5,720 nt of DNA, from positions 1-5,720 of the forward strand of contig JBLIBC010000184.1 in NCBI GenBank assembly GCA_047632015.1, written 5' to 3'. The notes below the pieces were generated by a model. The model ran no database searches. It was not told where the DNA came from and saw nothing but the letters and a program-made list of their open reading frames with translations. The DNA is from JBLIAZ01 sp047632015 (lineage in GTDB: Bacteria > Bacteroidota > Bacteroidia > Flavobacteriales_C > GCA-002722245). Of the stretch, positions 1-5,720 are shown one piece after another. Within the stretch, counting starts at the first letter, position 1. Every line of letters starts with the position of its first letter. A program made the translations under genes and the position numbers.

Positions 1-745
1 TTACTGGAATGCCTTTTAGTAAACCATAAATGAACATTGATGTAAACGAATCTCCAGCTCCAACAGTGTCCTTTAGGTTGTTTACAGTTCCTGCATTTGA
101 GCTAAATTTTTCACCTTCCCAAAACACTTCAGCTCCGTCTGCACCTTTGGTCAGTATCACTTTGTTGATGTTGTATTTTTCGTCCAAGTAAGCAACAGGG
201 TCAGAAAGGTTATTTTCTTTCGCAAAATGTTCTAGTTCCTCATCGTTGATTTTAAGGATGTTGGTTTTTTGCAAACAATAATCAATGGTGTCATTGTCGT
301 AAAATGGAGTTCTTAAGTTGATGTCACAAATTCTTGTGGCATTCGGATACAAGGTTAAATATTTTTCAAATGAAGCTTTGTTATGAGGGAAATGCAATGC
401 TAAACTTCCAAAAACCAAGTAGTTTGGCTTTGAATTGTCTTCGATGTAATCCACGAATTCCCAGCCAGTTCCTCGGTGGATAGTATAGGAAGGTTGTCCG
501 TTGTTTAAAGTGACAGTCACATATCCTGTTTTAAGCTTGTCGTCAATTTGAATTTGCTTGTCCACGTTTTCAGCAATCAAAAATGATTTTATTTCATCAC
601 CAAGTTCATCCTTACCAATTTTACTAATGATTCCACTGGCTTCACCTAATCGTTTTAAATGAATAGCAACATTAAAAGGTGCTCCTCCAATTACATTCCC
701 ACCAGGTAAACAATCTATTAGTACTTCTCCAAAACTCAAAACCAT
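1..745 (-). CDS. PfkB-family carbohydrate kinase, probably fructokinase (C-terminus cut by window edge)
   Basis: Cytoplasmic ATP-dependent sugar kinase of the ribokinase/PfkB superfamily, most like fructokinases (fructose to fructose 6-phosphate). The reading frame is open from ATG at 745 to the left edge, giving 248 residues; about 50 are missing, judging from the usual family length of roughly 290-300. The N-terminus reads MVLSFGEVLIDCLPGG, and the sugar-site signature GGAPFNVAIHLKRLG is at residues 20-34. The strand DINLR (141-145), LKINDEEL and VILTKGADGA follow the fructokinase order. The second PfkB signature DTVGAGDSF is at 226-234, with the GAGD anion hole at 229-232 and Asp232 as the expected catalytic base. 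The start is the only ATG giving the complete N-terminal strand; no Shine-Dalgarno is visible. It is divergent from the copper ATPase with no evident functional link. Family is certain; fructose as substrate is inferred from motif style, and another hexose or nucleoside cannot be excluded. Confidence 0.93.
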   Translation of the reverse strand, partial: MVLSFGEVLIDCLPGGNVIGGAPFNVAIHLKRLGEASGIISKIGKDELGDEIKSFLIAENVDKQIQIDDKLKTGYVTVTLNNGQPSYTIHRGTGWEFVDYIEDNSKPNYLVFGSLALHFPHNKASFEKYLTLYPNATRICDINLRTPFYDNDTIDYCLQKTNILKINDEELEHFAKENNLSDPVAYLDEKYNINKVILTKGADGAEVFWEGEKFSSNAGTVNNLKDTVGAGDSFTSMFIYGLLKGIPV

Positions 746-794
746 AATTTTTATATGTTAAATGTTAATACTTGTCATGTCTAATTATGGTTTT
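738..794. repeat. Perfect 12-bp inverted repeat spanning the kinase start region
   Basis: AAAACCATAATT at 738-749 is the exact reverse complement of AATTATGGTTTT at 783-794, with a 33-bp spacer. The left arm contains the kinase start codon (minus strand, 745-743). In the kinase mRNA, if transcription starts upstream of 794, the two arms could pair into a 12-bp AU-rich stem (two GC pairs) that hides the start codon. Alternatively the arms are two half-sites for a DNA-binding protein, or chance in AT-rich DNA. The repeat is seen directly; a function is inference. Confidence 0.5.
755..768. repeat. Tandem 7-bp direct repeat (ATGTTAA x2) in the divergent intergenic region
   Basis: ATGTTAA occurs twice with no spacer (755-761 and 762-768), inside the loop of the 738-794 inverted repeat and just upstream of the kinase start. 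Together with the inverted repeat it makes this 123-bp divergent region a plausible control region. No known operator was recognised. It could be a chance AT-rich repeat. Confidence 0.35.
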
Positions 795-868
795 AAATGT
801 AGATAAAATTTTACCTTTAAGTAAATGAATATGAATAATACTTTTTTACTGATTTTAAAAGTACTCAA

Positions 869-2998
869 ATGAACAAAAGTACTCCTAAAATATTACTCGT
901 TGAGGGGATGACCTGCACCAATTGCGCGTTGGGGGTCAAAAAAATCATTGAGAAGAATGGGGGAGAGAACGTACAGGTTAACTTTTCCACAGGTGAAGCA
1001 AAGTACCAAGCTAGTGCGGAATCGTCGGAAAAAGAGGTTGATGTCCAAATCACTAAGGGAATTAACAGTGGAGGATATAAAGTAATTCACAGTGCGTCAT
1101 TTCAGAAGTACAGCACAGTAGAAAAGCTTTTTTTGTTTTGTTTAATATTTACTGTGCCCTTGTTCATGCACATGTTTGTTTCACATGACAATGTGTTGAA
1201 TAACCCAATAGTTCAAATTGTATTGACACTTCCTGTGCTTTTATCTGGAGGCTGGTTTTTTGTAAAAAGTGGTTTTTCGTCCTTAAAAAATGGCGTGCCC
1301 AACATGGATGTGTTGGTAAGCATTGGAATATTATCTTCCTTTTTTTACAGCGCATACGGGGTCTATTTTTATTGGGGAGCTCCAGATGTCCATAATTATT
1401 TATTTTTTGAAACTACAGCCACAGTTACTACGTTGGTTTTATTAGGGAATGTCATTGAGCATCGATCAGTAAAGCAAACCACGTCGGCGATTTCGGATTT
1501 AACCGATCTTCAAATTGATACAGCAAATAAAGTGGTTGAAGGGAAAGTGGTGGAAGTTAAAATTGACGATATTAATTTGGGAGACGTATTACAAATTAAC
1601 GAAGGAGATGTTTTCCCTCTTGATGGCGTAGTGACAGAAGGTGAGTTTGAGGTAGATGAAAGCATGATTAGTGGAGAAAGCGAACCGGTTTACAAAAGAG
1701 TAGGAGATTCCATTGTTGGTAGTTCACTTGTCATAAGTGGCACTGGAAAAATGATGGCCTCTAGTGTCAAAGGGGGAAGCACTTTAGATAAAATAATATC
1801 ATTGGTGAAAGATGCGCAGGAAAGCAAACCTGAAATTCAAAAACTTGGAGACAGGATAAGTGCAGTATTTGTTCCCGTGGTACTTGGGGTTTCCATGCTG
1901 ACCTTTTTATTGAGTTATTTTGTTTTTGATCTAGGGGTGCAGGACAGTGTGATGCACAGCATTGCGGTATTAGTGATTTCCTGTCCATGTGCTATGGGCC
2001 TGGCTGCACCAACAGCAATCATTGTGGGAATAGGTAAAGCCGCCAAAAAAGGGATTTTAATAAAAGGAGGGCAAACGCTTGAAAAAGTAGCTAAAAGTAA
2101 AACGATTGTGTTTGATAAAACAGGAACGCTTACTACAGGTAACTTTACAGTAGACAACATGGAATTAAAAGGAAATGTTGGAGTAGATGAAAGTAAAATA
2201 AATTCCGTTTTGGTTTCATTGTGTTCCAAGTCGTCTCATCCAATATCCAAGTCGTTGTACAATACTTTAAAGGAAAAAAATGTAGCTGCTACTTTACTTA
2301 ATGTCCGAGAGCAAAAAGGGAAAGGTTTGAGTGGAATGGAAGGGGACAATGAAACGTGGGGATTGTATTCCACTAAGTCTGAAAATGTAAAAAATAATCT
2401 GGGTCTTAATTCTGATTTATGCTTACTGCACAACGGTATACTTGCGGCTGAACTTTGGATCAGCGATGAAATTAAACCAGGAGTAAAAGAAAGTATTGAT
2501 TGGCTCAAGTCCAACGGGATGGAACCTATCATGTTATCGGGCGACAAACAAAGTAAATGTGAAATGATTTCAAAAAACTTGGGAATAACTAAGTTTTACT
2601 TTGAAAAATCACCTGAGGACAAATTGAAAATCATTAGCGAGTTAAACGAATTGAATCCTACTATAATGGTGGGAGATGGTATTAACGATGCACCGGCACT
2701 TGCTAAAAGTCATGTTGGTATATCCTTTGGAGCAGCTACTAGTTCGGCCATTAACTCGGCAGATGTGGTGCTGATGAACAAAAACTTTTCAAGCATTACA
2801 AGTACTATTGTCTTAAGCAGACAAACATACAAGACCATTAAATACAACTTCTTTTGGGCGTTTTTTTACAACGCTTTAGCAATCCCTGTGGCTGCTGTAG
2901 GTTTGCTTAAGCCAATGGTAGCAGCTCTTTCTATGGCGTTTTCAGACGTGATAGTAATTGGGAATTCTATTTTGTTGAAATTTCGAAAAGGAAGTTGA
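869..2998 (+). CDS. copA: Copper-type P1B ATPase (heavy-metal translocating, CopA-like), 709 aa
   Basis: Inner-membrane pump that couples ATP hydrolysis to metal export from the cytoplasm, most likely Cu(I). One N-terminal HMA domain (about residues 7-75) carries GMTCTNC, with metal-binding Cys16 and Cys19. Membrane segments lie near 86-105, 113-133, 146-170 and 176-198. The actuator domain follows, with SGES at 268-271 (a TGES variant). TM5 is near 331-353 and TM6 carries the transport motif CPC at 372-374. The P-domain has DKTGT at 416-420 (phosphorylated Asp416), the N-domain has SSHP with His457-Pro458, and the hinge has GDGINDAP at 602-609. TM7 has Tyr667-Asn668, as in Cu(I) pumps. TM8 reads MAFSD at 689-693 where Cu(I) pumps usually have MxxSS, so Asp693 is unusual. 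The length is short but complete for a single-HMA enzyme. The ATG at 869 is the first in frame that gives the full HMA strand; no Shine-Dalgarno is visible. No regulator or copper chaperone gene lies alongside. It converges with the DUF2807 gene. Confidence 0.94.
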   Translation: MNKSTPKILLVEGMTCTNCALGVKKIIEKNGGENVQVNFSTGEAKYQASAESSEKEVDVQITKGINSGGYKVIHSASFQKYSTVEKLFLFCLIFTVPLFMHMFVSHDNVLNNPIVQIVLTLPVLLSGGWFFVKSGFSSLKNGVPNMDVLVSIGILSSFFYSAYGVYFYWGAPDVHNYLFFETTATVTTLVLLGNVIEHRSVKQTTSAISDLTDLQIDTANKVVEGKVVEVKIDDINLGDVLQINEGDVFPLDGVVTEGEFEVDESMISGESEPVYKRVGDSIVGSSLVISGTGKMMASSVKGGSTLDKIISLVKDAQESKPEIQKLGDRISAVFVPVVLGVSMLTFLLSYFVFDLGVQDSVMHSIAVLVISCPCAMGLAAPTAIIVGIGKAAKKGILIKGGQTLEKVAKSKTIVFDKTGTLTTGNFTVDNMELKGNVGVDESKINSVLVSLCSKSSHPISKSLYNTLKEKNVAATLLNVREQKGKGLSGMEGDNETWGLYSTKSENVKNNLGLNSDLCLLHNGILAAELWISDEIKPGVKESIDWLKSNGMEPIMLSGDKQSKCEMISKNLGITKFYFEKSPEDKLKIISELNELNPTIMVGDGINDAPALAKSHVGISFGAATSSAINSADVVLMNKNFSSITSTIVLSRQTYKTIKYNFFWAFFYNALAIPVAAVGLLKPMVAALSMAFSDVIVIGNSILLKFRKGS

Positions 2999-3027
2999 GG
3001 ACAAGGCTTTTGAGAAAAAACGAGAAA

Positions 3028-3762
3028 TTATTCTGAGATTCTAAGTTGTCCAACCGCTTCATCAACCTTTTCAAATTGAACAATTTCAGTGGGATTTCCA
3101 TTGAGTAGGATGTCGCCACTGTTAAAAATAGCATACTCAAACTTGTTTGTGACGTTCACCTCACAGGTTCCTCGGGACTTGTTTTCGACCAGTCCATAAC
3201 TTGATTGTAGGCCACGAGCGTTAATTTGCATTAGTCCAGTATTCCACAGTTTAAGGGAGTTACATTGACCAGATAAAATAATTTTTCCACCACTTACGGA
3301 TCCACTCCAGTAATAAAAGATATTGCAGTTTAAATCCAAATTGGCCTCGTTAGCTTTTCCACCAAGCACTAATCCAAATTCGTTGGAAGTAATTGGAGTA
3401 ATCGTTTTGATGTCACATGCCTCGAAGGTACTTAGTTTGCTTAATGGGGGAGAGCTGATATATAATTCCACTTTGTTGGAAGTAGGCGTGCGCCATTCGG
3501 ATTTACGTGGGTCTTCAATTTTGAGGACACTGTCTTGAATGGTAAACGTTAGGTCTTCAATCACATCTTGTCGGCCAACTGCTCGAATGGAAAACACAGA
3601 ATCTTCTTGTAGGTACACGTGGAAAGAACTGTGTAGTTCGACTTCTTTGAATGCTTGCAATGAACTGGTTGCACTGAAGTCCGTGTCCTTTTTTTGACAT
3701 GAAAAAACAGCCAGCAATGGGAGTAGGATAAAGAGGTAGTATTTTATAATTTTTCTTGTCAT
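3028..3762 (-). CDS. Lipoprotein with DUF2807 (head GIN domain), 244 aa
   Basis: Predicted envelope lipoprotein. Residues 1-21 form a lipoprotein signal peptide (basic MTRK, hydrophobic core, LAVFS) ending at lipidated Cys22. Residues from about 36 to the C-terminus match the DUF2807/GIN pattern: repeated short beta-strands such as KVELYIS, SGSVSGGKIILSG, LVENKSRGTCEVNVTN and a final NSGDILLNGNP, expected to stack as a beta-helix. The function of this family is not established; 'putative auto-transporter adhesin head' is only a domain name. Cys22 is followed by QKKDTD, which resembles the acidic lipoprotein export signals of Bacteroidota, so surface exposure is possible. I chose the ATG at 3762; an in-frame TTG directly before it (3765) would add one residue. 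The ATG shares one base with the stop of the PagL-like gene upstream, suggesting co-transcription and translational coupling. The stop at 3028 faces the copper ATPase gene across 29 bp with no convincing terminator hairpin. Confidence 0.85.
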   Translation of the reverse strand: MTRKIIKYYLFILLPLLAVFSCQKKDTDFSATSSLQAFKEVELHSSFHVYLQEDSVFSIRAVGRQDVIEDLTFTIQDSVLKIEDPRKSEWRTPTSNKVELYISSPPLSKLSTFEACDIKTITPITSNEFGLVLGGKANEANLDLNCNIFYYWSGSVSGGKIILSGQCNSLKLWNTGLMQINARGLQSSYGLVENKSRGTCEVNVTNKFEYAIFNSGDILLNGNPTEIVQFEKVDEAVGQLRISE

Positions 3763-3764
3763 CA
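3760..3764 (-). other. TGATG stop-start overlap (translational coupling site)
   Basis: On the minus strand the barrel gene's stop TGA (3764-3762) and the lipoprotein gene's start ATG (3762-3760) share one base. Such overlaps usually mean that one ribosome terminates and re-initiates. This implies a single transcript and matched production of the two envelope proteins. The overlap is seen directly; coupling is inferred. Confidence 0.7.
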
Positions 3765-4877
3765 AAATTGAAACCCAAAACCAACTTCAGGATAATCAAG
3801 GATATGTAAATGTGATTTCATTATAATTCTTGCACTCATGTTTTTATGTATTTTAAATTGCATCACTCCTTTGTTGTACAAAGTGTTTTTTCCAACCTGT
3901 TCTTTTAACCCAAGGTATACTCCTTGATGCAAAGACAAACTAAATATGTTGTACACTATGGTGGTTGACAGGTGCAGTCCTGATTGGAAATTATCGCTTG
4001 ACTTAAAATCCCTGTTGTCTTTTTGTAATTCAGAGTGTACAGCTGAATCGTAAAATAGGTCGGTTCCTATTCCTAAATGAAAAGCTCTTGTAAGCGCTCG
4101 TTTTGCTTCAAAGGACAGGGATGAGGTAAGGTAATAAGTTGACGATAAAGATTGAGTGTGTTTTCCGCCAACACTAGCAAATGCGTAATAAATATTTTTG
4201 CTGATGTGCTTGTCTTGAATAGTGTCATTAAGTTCTTGGTGCGTCCCCAACTTATAACTTAAACCCCCATAAGCTGTTAAGGTATTCACACCTACATTAG
4301 GGCTTGCCATGTTCGCGTTTGAATTGTGGTCAAAGGAAATTCCTGTGTTCACACCTAGTTTATCTGTTAGCTCATAGCTTGCTCCAAACCTCATGTTAAA
4401 ATGAAAGTTAAGGTGTGACCCAACAACTACGTTGAGGTAATTATCATTAAGGTTAAAAATTTTACTGACGTAACTTCCTCCGATTCCACTGATGTTGAAT
4501 ATTTTGAATTTACTTCTCGAAAGAATGTACAATTTCATAAAATAGACCGCAGCAAATTCTTTTCCCAATAGTTCGTTATTACCTAAATTGGAATAGTACA
4601 AGGAAAGTCCATAAGCAGGGTAGTTGTATGCTCTTTCCCAAACGGTTTTTCCTGTGGTCTGTTTGGTGAAAGCTAGTTCAAATGAACGGATGTAATCGTT
4701 TGTGGTAAGTGTAAAAACTGAGTATTCGGGCAATGCGTAACCGCTTTGGTAGTTACCATTCACACTTAAGTTGTTTGTGAGTTTTGACTGACCGTTTAAA
4801 TTTAAACAACATAACAAACAAGTAAATACAATAAGGTATTTGTTAAATATTTGTCCAGATGAATTAAATTTTGTCAT
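3762..4877 (-). CDS. PagL-like outer-membrane beta-barrel (acyloxyacyl hydrolase / lipid A deacylase family), 371 aa
   Basis: Predicted outer-membrane protein. A signal peptide (residues 1 to about 30, ending LNLNGQ) precedes alternating amphipathic strands, and the chain ends in GFGFQF with a terminal Phe, typical of barrels inserted by the BAM complex. PagL removes the 3-O-acyl chain from lipid A with a His-Ser-Glu triad. Here FDHNSNANMASPNVGVN (182-198) aligns without gaps to the PagL active-site stretch. His184, Ser186 and Asn187 match the HxSN motif, but residue 198, where PagL has its catalytic Glu, is Asn. The N-terminal part (YPAYGLSLYYSNLGN, 86-100) and the ending KSHLHILDYPEVGFGF resemble what I recall of Bacteroidota proteins annotated as acyloxyacyl hydrolase. 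The protein is about twice the length of Pseudomonas PagL, so it may hold extra strands or a second half. The ATG at 4877 is the only Met before the signal peptide. First gene of a pair with the DUF2807 lipoprotein. Family likely; catalytic activity uncertain. Confidence 0.75.
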   Translation of the reverse strand: MTKFNSSGQIFNKYLIVFTCLLCCLNLNGQSKLTNNLSVNGNYQSGYALPEYSVFTLTTNDYIRSFELAFTKQTTGKTVWERAYNYPAYGLSLYYSNLGNNELLGKEFAAVYFMKLYILSRSKFKIFNISGIGGSYVSKIFNLNDNYLNVVVGSHLNFHFNMRFGASYELTDKLGVNTGISFDHNSNANMASPNVGVNTLTAYGGLSYKLGTHQELNDTIQDKHISKNIYYAFASVGGKHTQSLSSTYYLTSSLSFEAKRALTRAFHLGIGTDLFYDSAVHSELQKDNRDFKSSDNFQSGLHLSTTIVYNIFSLSLHQGVYLGLKEQVGKNTLYNKGVMQFKIHKNMSARIIMKSHLHILDYPEVGFGFQF

Positions 4878-4930
4878 TAAAAAAGCTCTTCAAAAGCGAA
4901 CCGAAGATACAGAATTCCTGAGTGGTTTAG

Positions 4931-4938
4931 TATATTTG
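4931..4938 (+). promoter_or_regulatory. Candidate Bacteroidota -7 promoter element (TATATTTG) for rsmI
   Basis: TATATTTG is an exact match to the Bacteroidota -7 consensus TAnnTTTG and lies four bases before the rsmI ATG in the 65-bp divergent gap. No clear TTTG -33 element is seen about 20 bp upstream. If used, transcription would begin at or next to the start codon, giving a leaderless or nearly leaderless mRNA. The match is seen; usage is inferred. Confidence 0.4.
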
Positions 4939-4942
4939 CTTC

Positions 4943-5614
4943 ATGGCTAAGCTGATTATTATTCCAACTCCAATAGGAAACCTCGAAGACATCACCTTGC
5001 GTGCTATTCGCATGATAAAGGAGGTAGACGTACTCTTGGCTGAGGATACCCGTCAAACAGGTAAGTTGTTAAAACATTTGGAATTATCAGTTAAGATGCA
5101 ATCTTATCACTTAAATAATGAACATCAAATTACCGAGCAAATTGTAGAGAGAATTCAAGGAGGTGAAAACGTGGGGTTGGTATCGGATGCCGGAACTCCA
5201 GGAATTTCAGACCCAGGATTTTTATTGGTTCGGGAGTGCGTAAATCAAGGTGTTGAGGTAGAATGTTTGCCTGGTGCTACAGCCTTGATTCCAGCGGTAG
5301 TGGTGAGTGGTTTCCCTTGTGATAAATTTTATTTTGAAGGTTTTTTACCTCACAAAAAAGGAAAACAAACAAGACTTAAATATTTAGCGGATTTACCTAC
5401 AACGGTAGTTTTTTATGAGTCACCTCACCGATTAGTGAAGTCCTTAATCATGATGTTGGATATTTTTGGAGATGACCGTGAAATTGTGGTAGTCAGAGAA
5501 TTAAGTAAATTGTTTGAGGAGCATAAAAGAGGAACAGTACAAGAAGTGTTAACTCATTTTGAAAGCAAACCTGTCAAAGGCGAAATAGTGGTTGTTGTTA
5601 AGCAAAAGTATTAG
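4943..5614 (+). CDS. rsmI: 16S rRNA (cytidine(1402)-2'-O)-methyltransferase RsmI, 223 aa
   Basis: Cytoplasmic SAM-dependent enzyme that 2'-O-methylates C1402 in the decoding centre of 16S rRNA; RsmH adds the N4-methyl to the same base. The family motifs appear in order: PTPIGNLEDIT (8-18), AEDTRQTGKLLKHL (from 33), SDAGTPGISDPG (81-92, SAM site), LPGATA (109-114), FEGFLP (131-136), YESPHR (158-163), RELSKLFEE (185-193) and GEIVVVV (213-219). At 223 residues it has the complete tetrapyrrole-methylase-type fold but lacks the C-terminal extension of the longer (about 286 aa) E. coli enzyme; I recall short forms as usual in Bacteroidota. ATG at 4943 gives the expected N-terminal strand directly before PTPIGNL. 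It is divergent from the PagL-like gene with 65 bp between starts, and probably has its own promoter. Alternative tetrapyrrole methylases such as CobA are excluded by the RsmI-specific EDTR and YESPHR motifs. Confidence 0.97.
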   Translation: MAKLIIIPTPIGNLEDITLRAIRMIKEVDVLLAEDTRQTGKLLKHLELSVKMQSYHLNNEHQITEQIVERIQGGENVGLVSDAGTPGISDPGFLLVRECVNQGVEVECLPGATALIPAVVVSGFPCDKFYFEGFLPHKKGKQTRLKYLADLPTTVVFYESPHRLVKSLIMMLDIFGDDREIVVVRELSKLFEEHKRGTVQEVLTHFESKPVKGEIVVVVKQKY

Positions 5615-5636
5615 GAAAAGCTTTGAACTATTTGCA

Positions 5637-5720
5637 TCAACTGTTTCTTTCATGTTGAATGTTTAATGTGGCACTTTGGCTACTGTTCAATCTTTCCACG
5701 TTTTTTTCTACTTCTCTTTT
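5637..5720 (-). CDS. Possible C-terminal tail of a converging gene (partial, 27 codons)
   Basis: On the minus strand a frame is open from the right edge to TGA at 5639-5637, encoding a hydrophilic, charged tail that begins KREVEKNVERLNSSQ. The stop would lie 22 bp from the rsmI stop, a normal convergent spacing. The stretch is too short for family recognition. A second minus frame gives a basic tail (KRSRKKRGKIEQ) ending at 5680, and I cannot tell which, if either, is real. Otherwise 5615-5720 shows no RNA gene or terminator hairpin. Confidence 0.22.
   Translation of the reverse strand, partial: KREVEKNVERLNSSQSATLNIQHERNS

Noticed and set aside
812..819. TACCTTTA as a copA -7 promoter element
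   Set aside because: One mismatch to TAnnTTTG at the last position, and the nearest T-run upstream is only 17 bp away without a TTTG, too weak in AT-rich DNA.
787..828. 13-codon plus-strand frame (MVLNVDKILPLSK) upstream of copA, a possible leader peptide
   Set aside because: It begins in the right arm of the inverted repeat, so it partly mirrors the kinase start. It has no Cys/His/Met run suggesting metal sensing and no ribosome-binding evidence.
1915..2547. Minus-strand open frames of about 100 codons inside the copper ATPase gene (1915-2229 and 2236-2547), plus shorter ones at 865-1355 and 1767-1988
   Set aside because: They lie wholly or almost wholly antisense to a gene with full family motifs, show no domain-like pattern, and look like shadow frames.
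1..2998. A functional system joining the sugar kinase and copper ATPase
   Set aside because: They are divergent, have unrelated chemistry and no shared partner gene in view; only the intergenic region could connect them, and that is untested.
2984..3027. Terminator between copA and the DUF2807 gene (AAAAG near 2986 against CTTTT near 3007)
   Set aside because: The stem is only about five AT-rich pairs with a long loop and no following U-tract on either strand.
3323..3799. Plus-strand frame 3323-3538 and minus-strand frame 3557-3799 overlapping the DUF2807 gene
   Set aside because: Both overlap the lipoprotein gene in other frames and lack signal or domain features; the DUF2807 frame explains this stretch.

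Overview
The window looks like a piece of a Bacteroidota (Flavobacteriia-like) chromosome. It is AT-rich, and none of the start codons has a convincing Shine-Dalgarno sequence. One gene start carries an exact TAnnTTTG promoter element of the Bacteroidota type. The envelope proteins (a lipoprotein with an FSC lipobox and a PagL-type barrel ending in an aromatic residue) and the short 223-residue RsmI also fit that phylum. There are no mobile elements, CRISPR arrays, tRNA or rRNA genes. All genes are intact apart from the two cut by the window edges.

Layout. Positions 1-745 (minus) hold the N-terminal 248 residues of a PfkB-family sugar kinase, most like fructokinases; its C-terminus lies outside the window. 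A 123-bp divergent intergenic region follows. It contains a perfect 12-bp inverted repeat whose left arm covers the kinase start codon, plus a tandem ATGTTAA repeat. Positions 869-2998 (plus) encode a compact single-HMA copper-type P1B ATPase (CopA-like). It converges, with a 29-bp gap, on a two-gene minus-strand unit: a PagL-like outer-membrane barrel (3762-4877) followed by a DUF2807/GIN-domain lipoprotein (3028-3762). The two genes overlap by one base (TGATG), which suggests one transcript and coupled translation. Divergent from this unit is rsmI (4943-5614, plus), which encodes the 16S rRNA C1402 2'-O-methyltransferase. The last 106 bases may hold the tail of a converging minus-strand gene.

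How the genes fit together. The only pair with clear evidence of joint function is the barrel plus lipoprotein, probably an outer-membrane module acting at or on LPS/lipid A. The kinase (sugar phosphorylation), copper ATPase (metal efflux) and RsmI (ribosome modification) look like unrelated housekeeping neighbours. I see no clearly novel system. The most notable points are the replacement of the PagL catalytic Glu by Asn in the barrel, its coupling to the GIN lipoprotein, the inverted repeat at the kinase start, and an Asp in the metal-binding TM8 motif of the ATPase.
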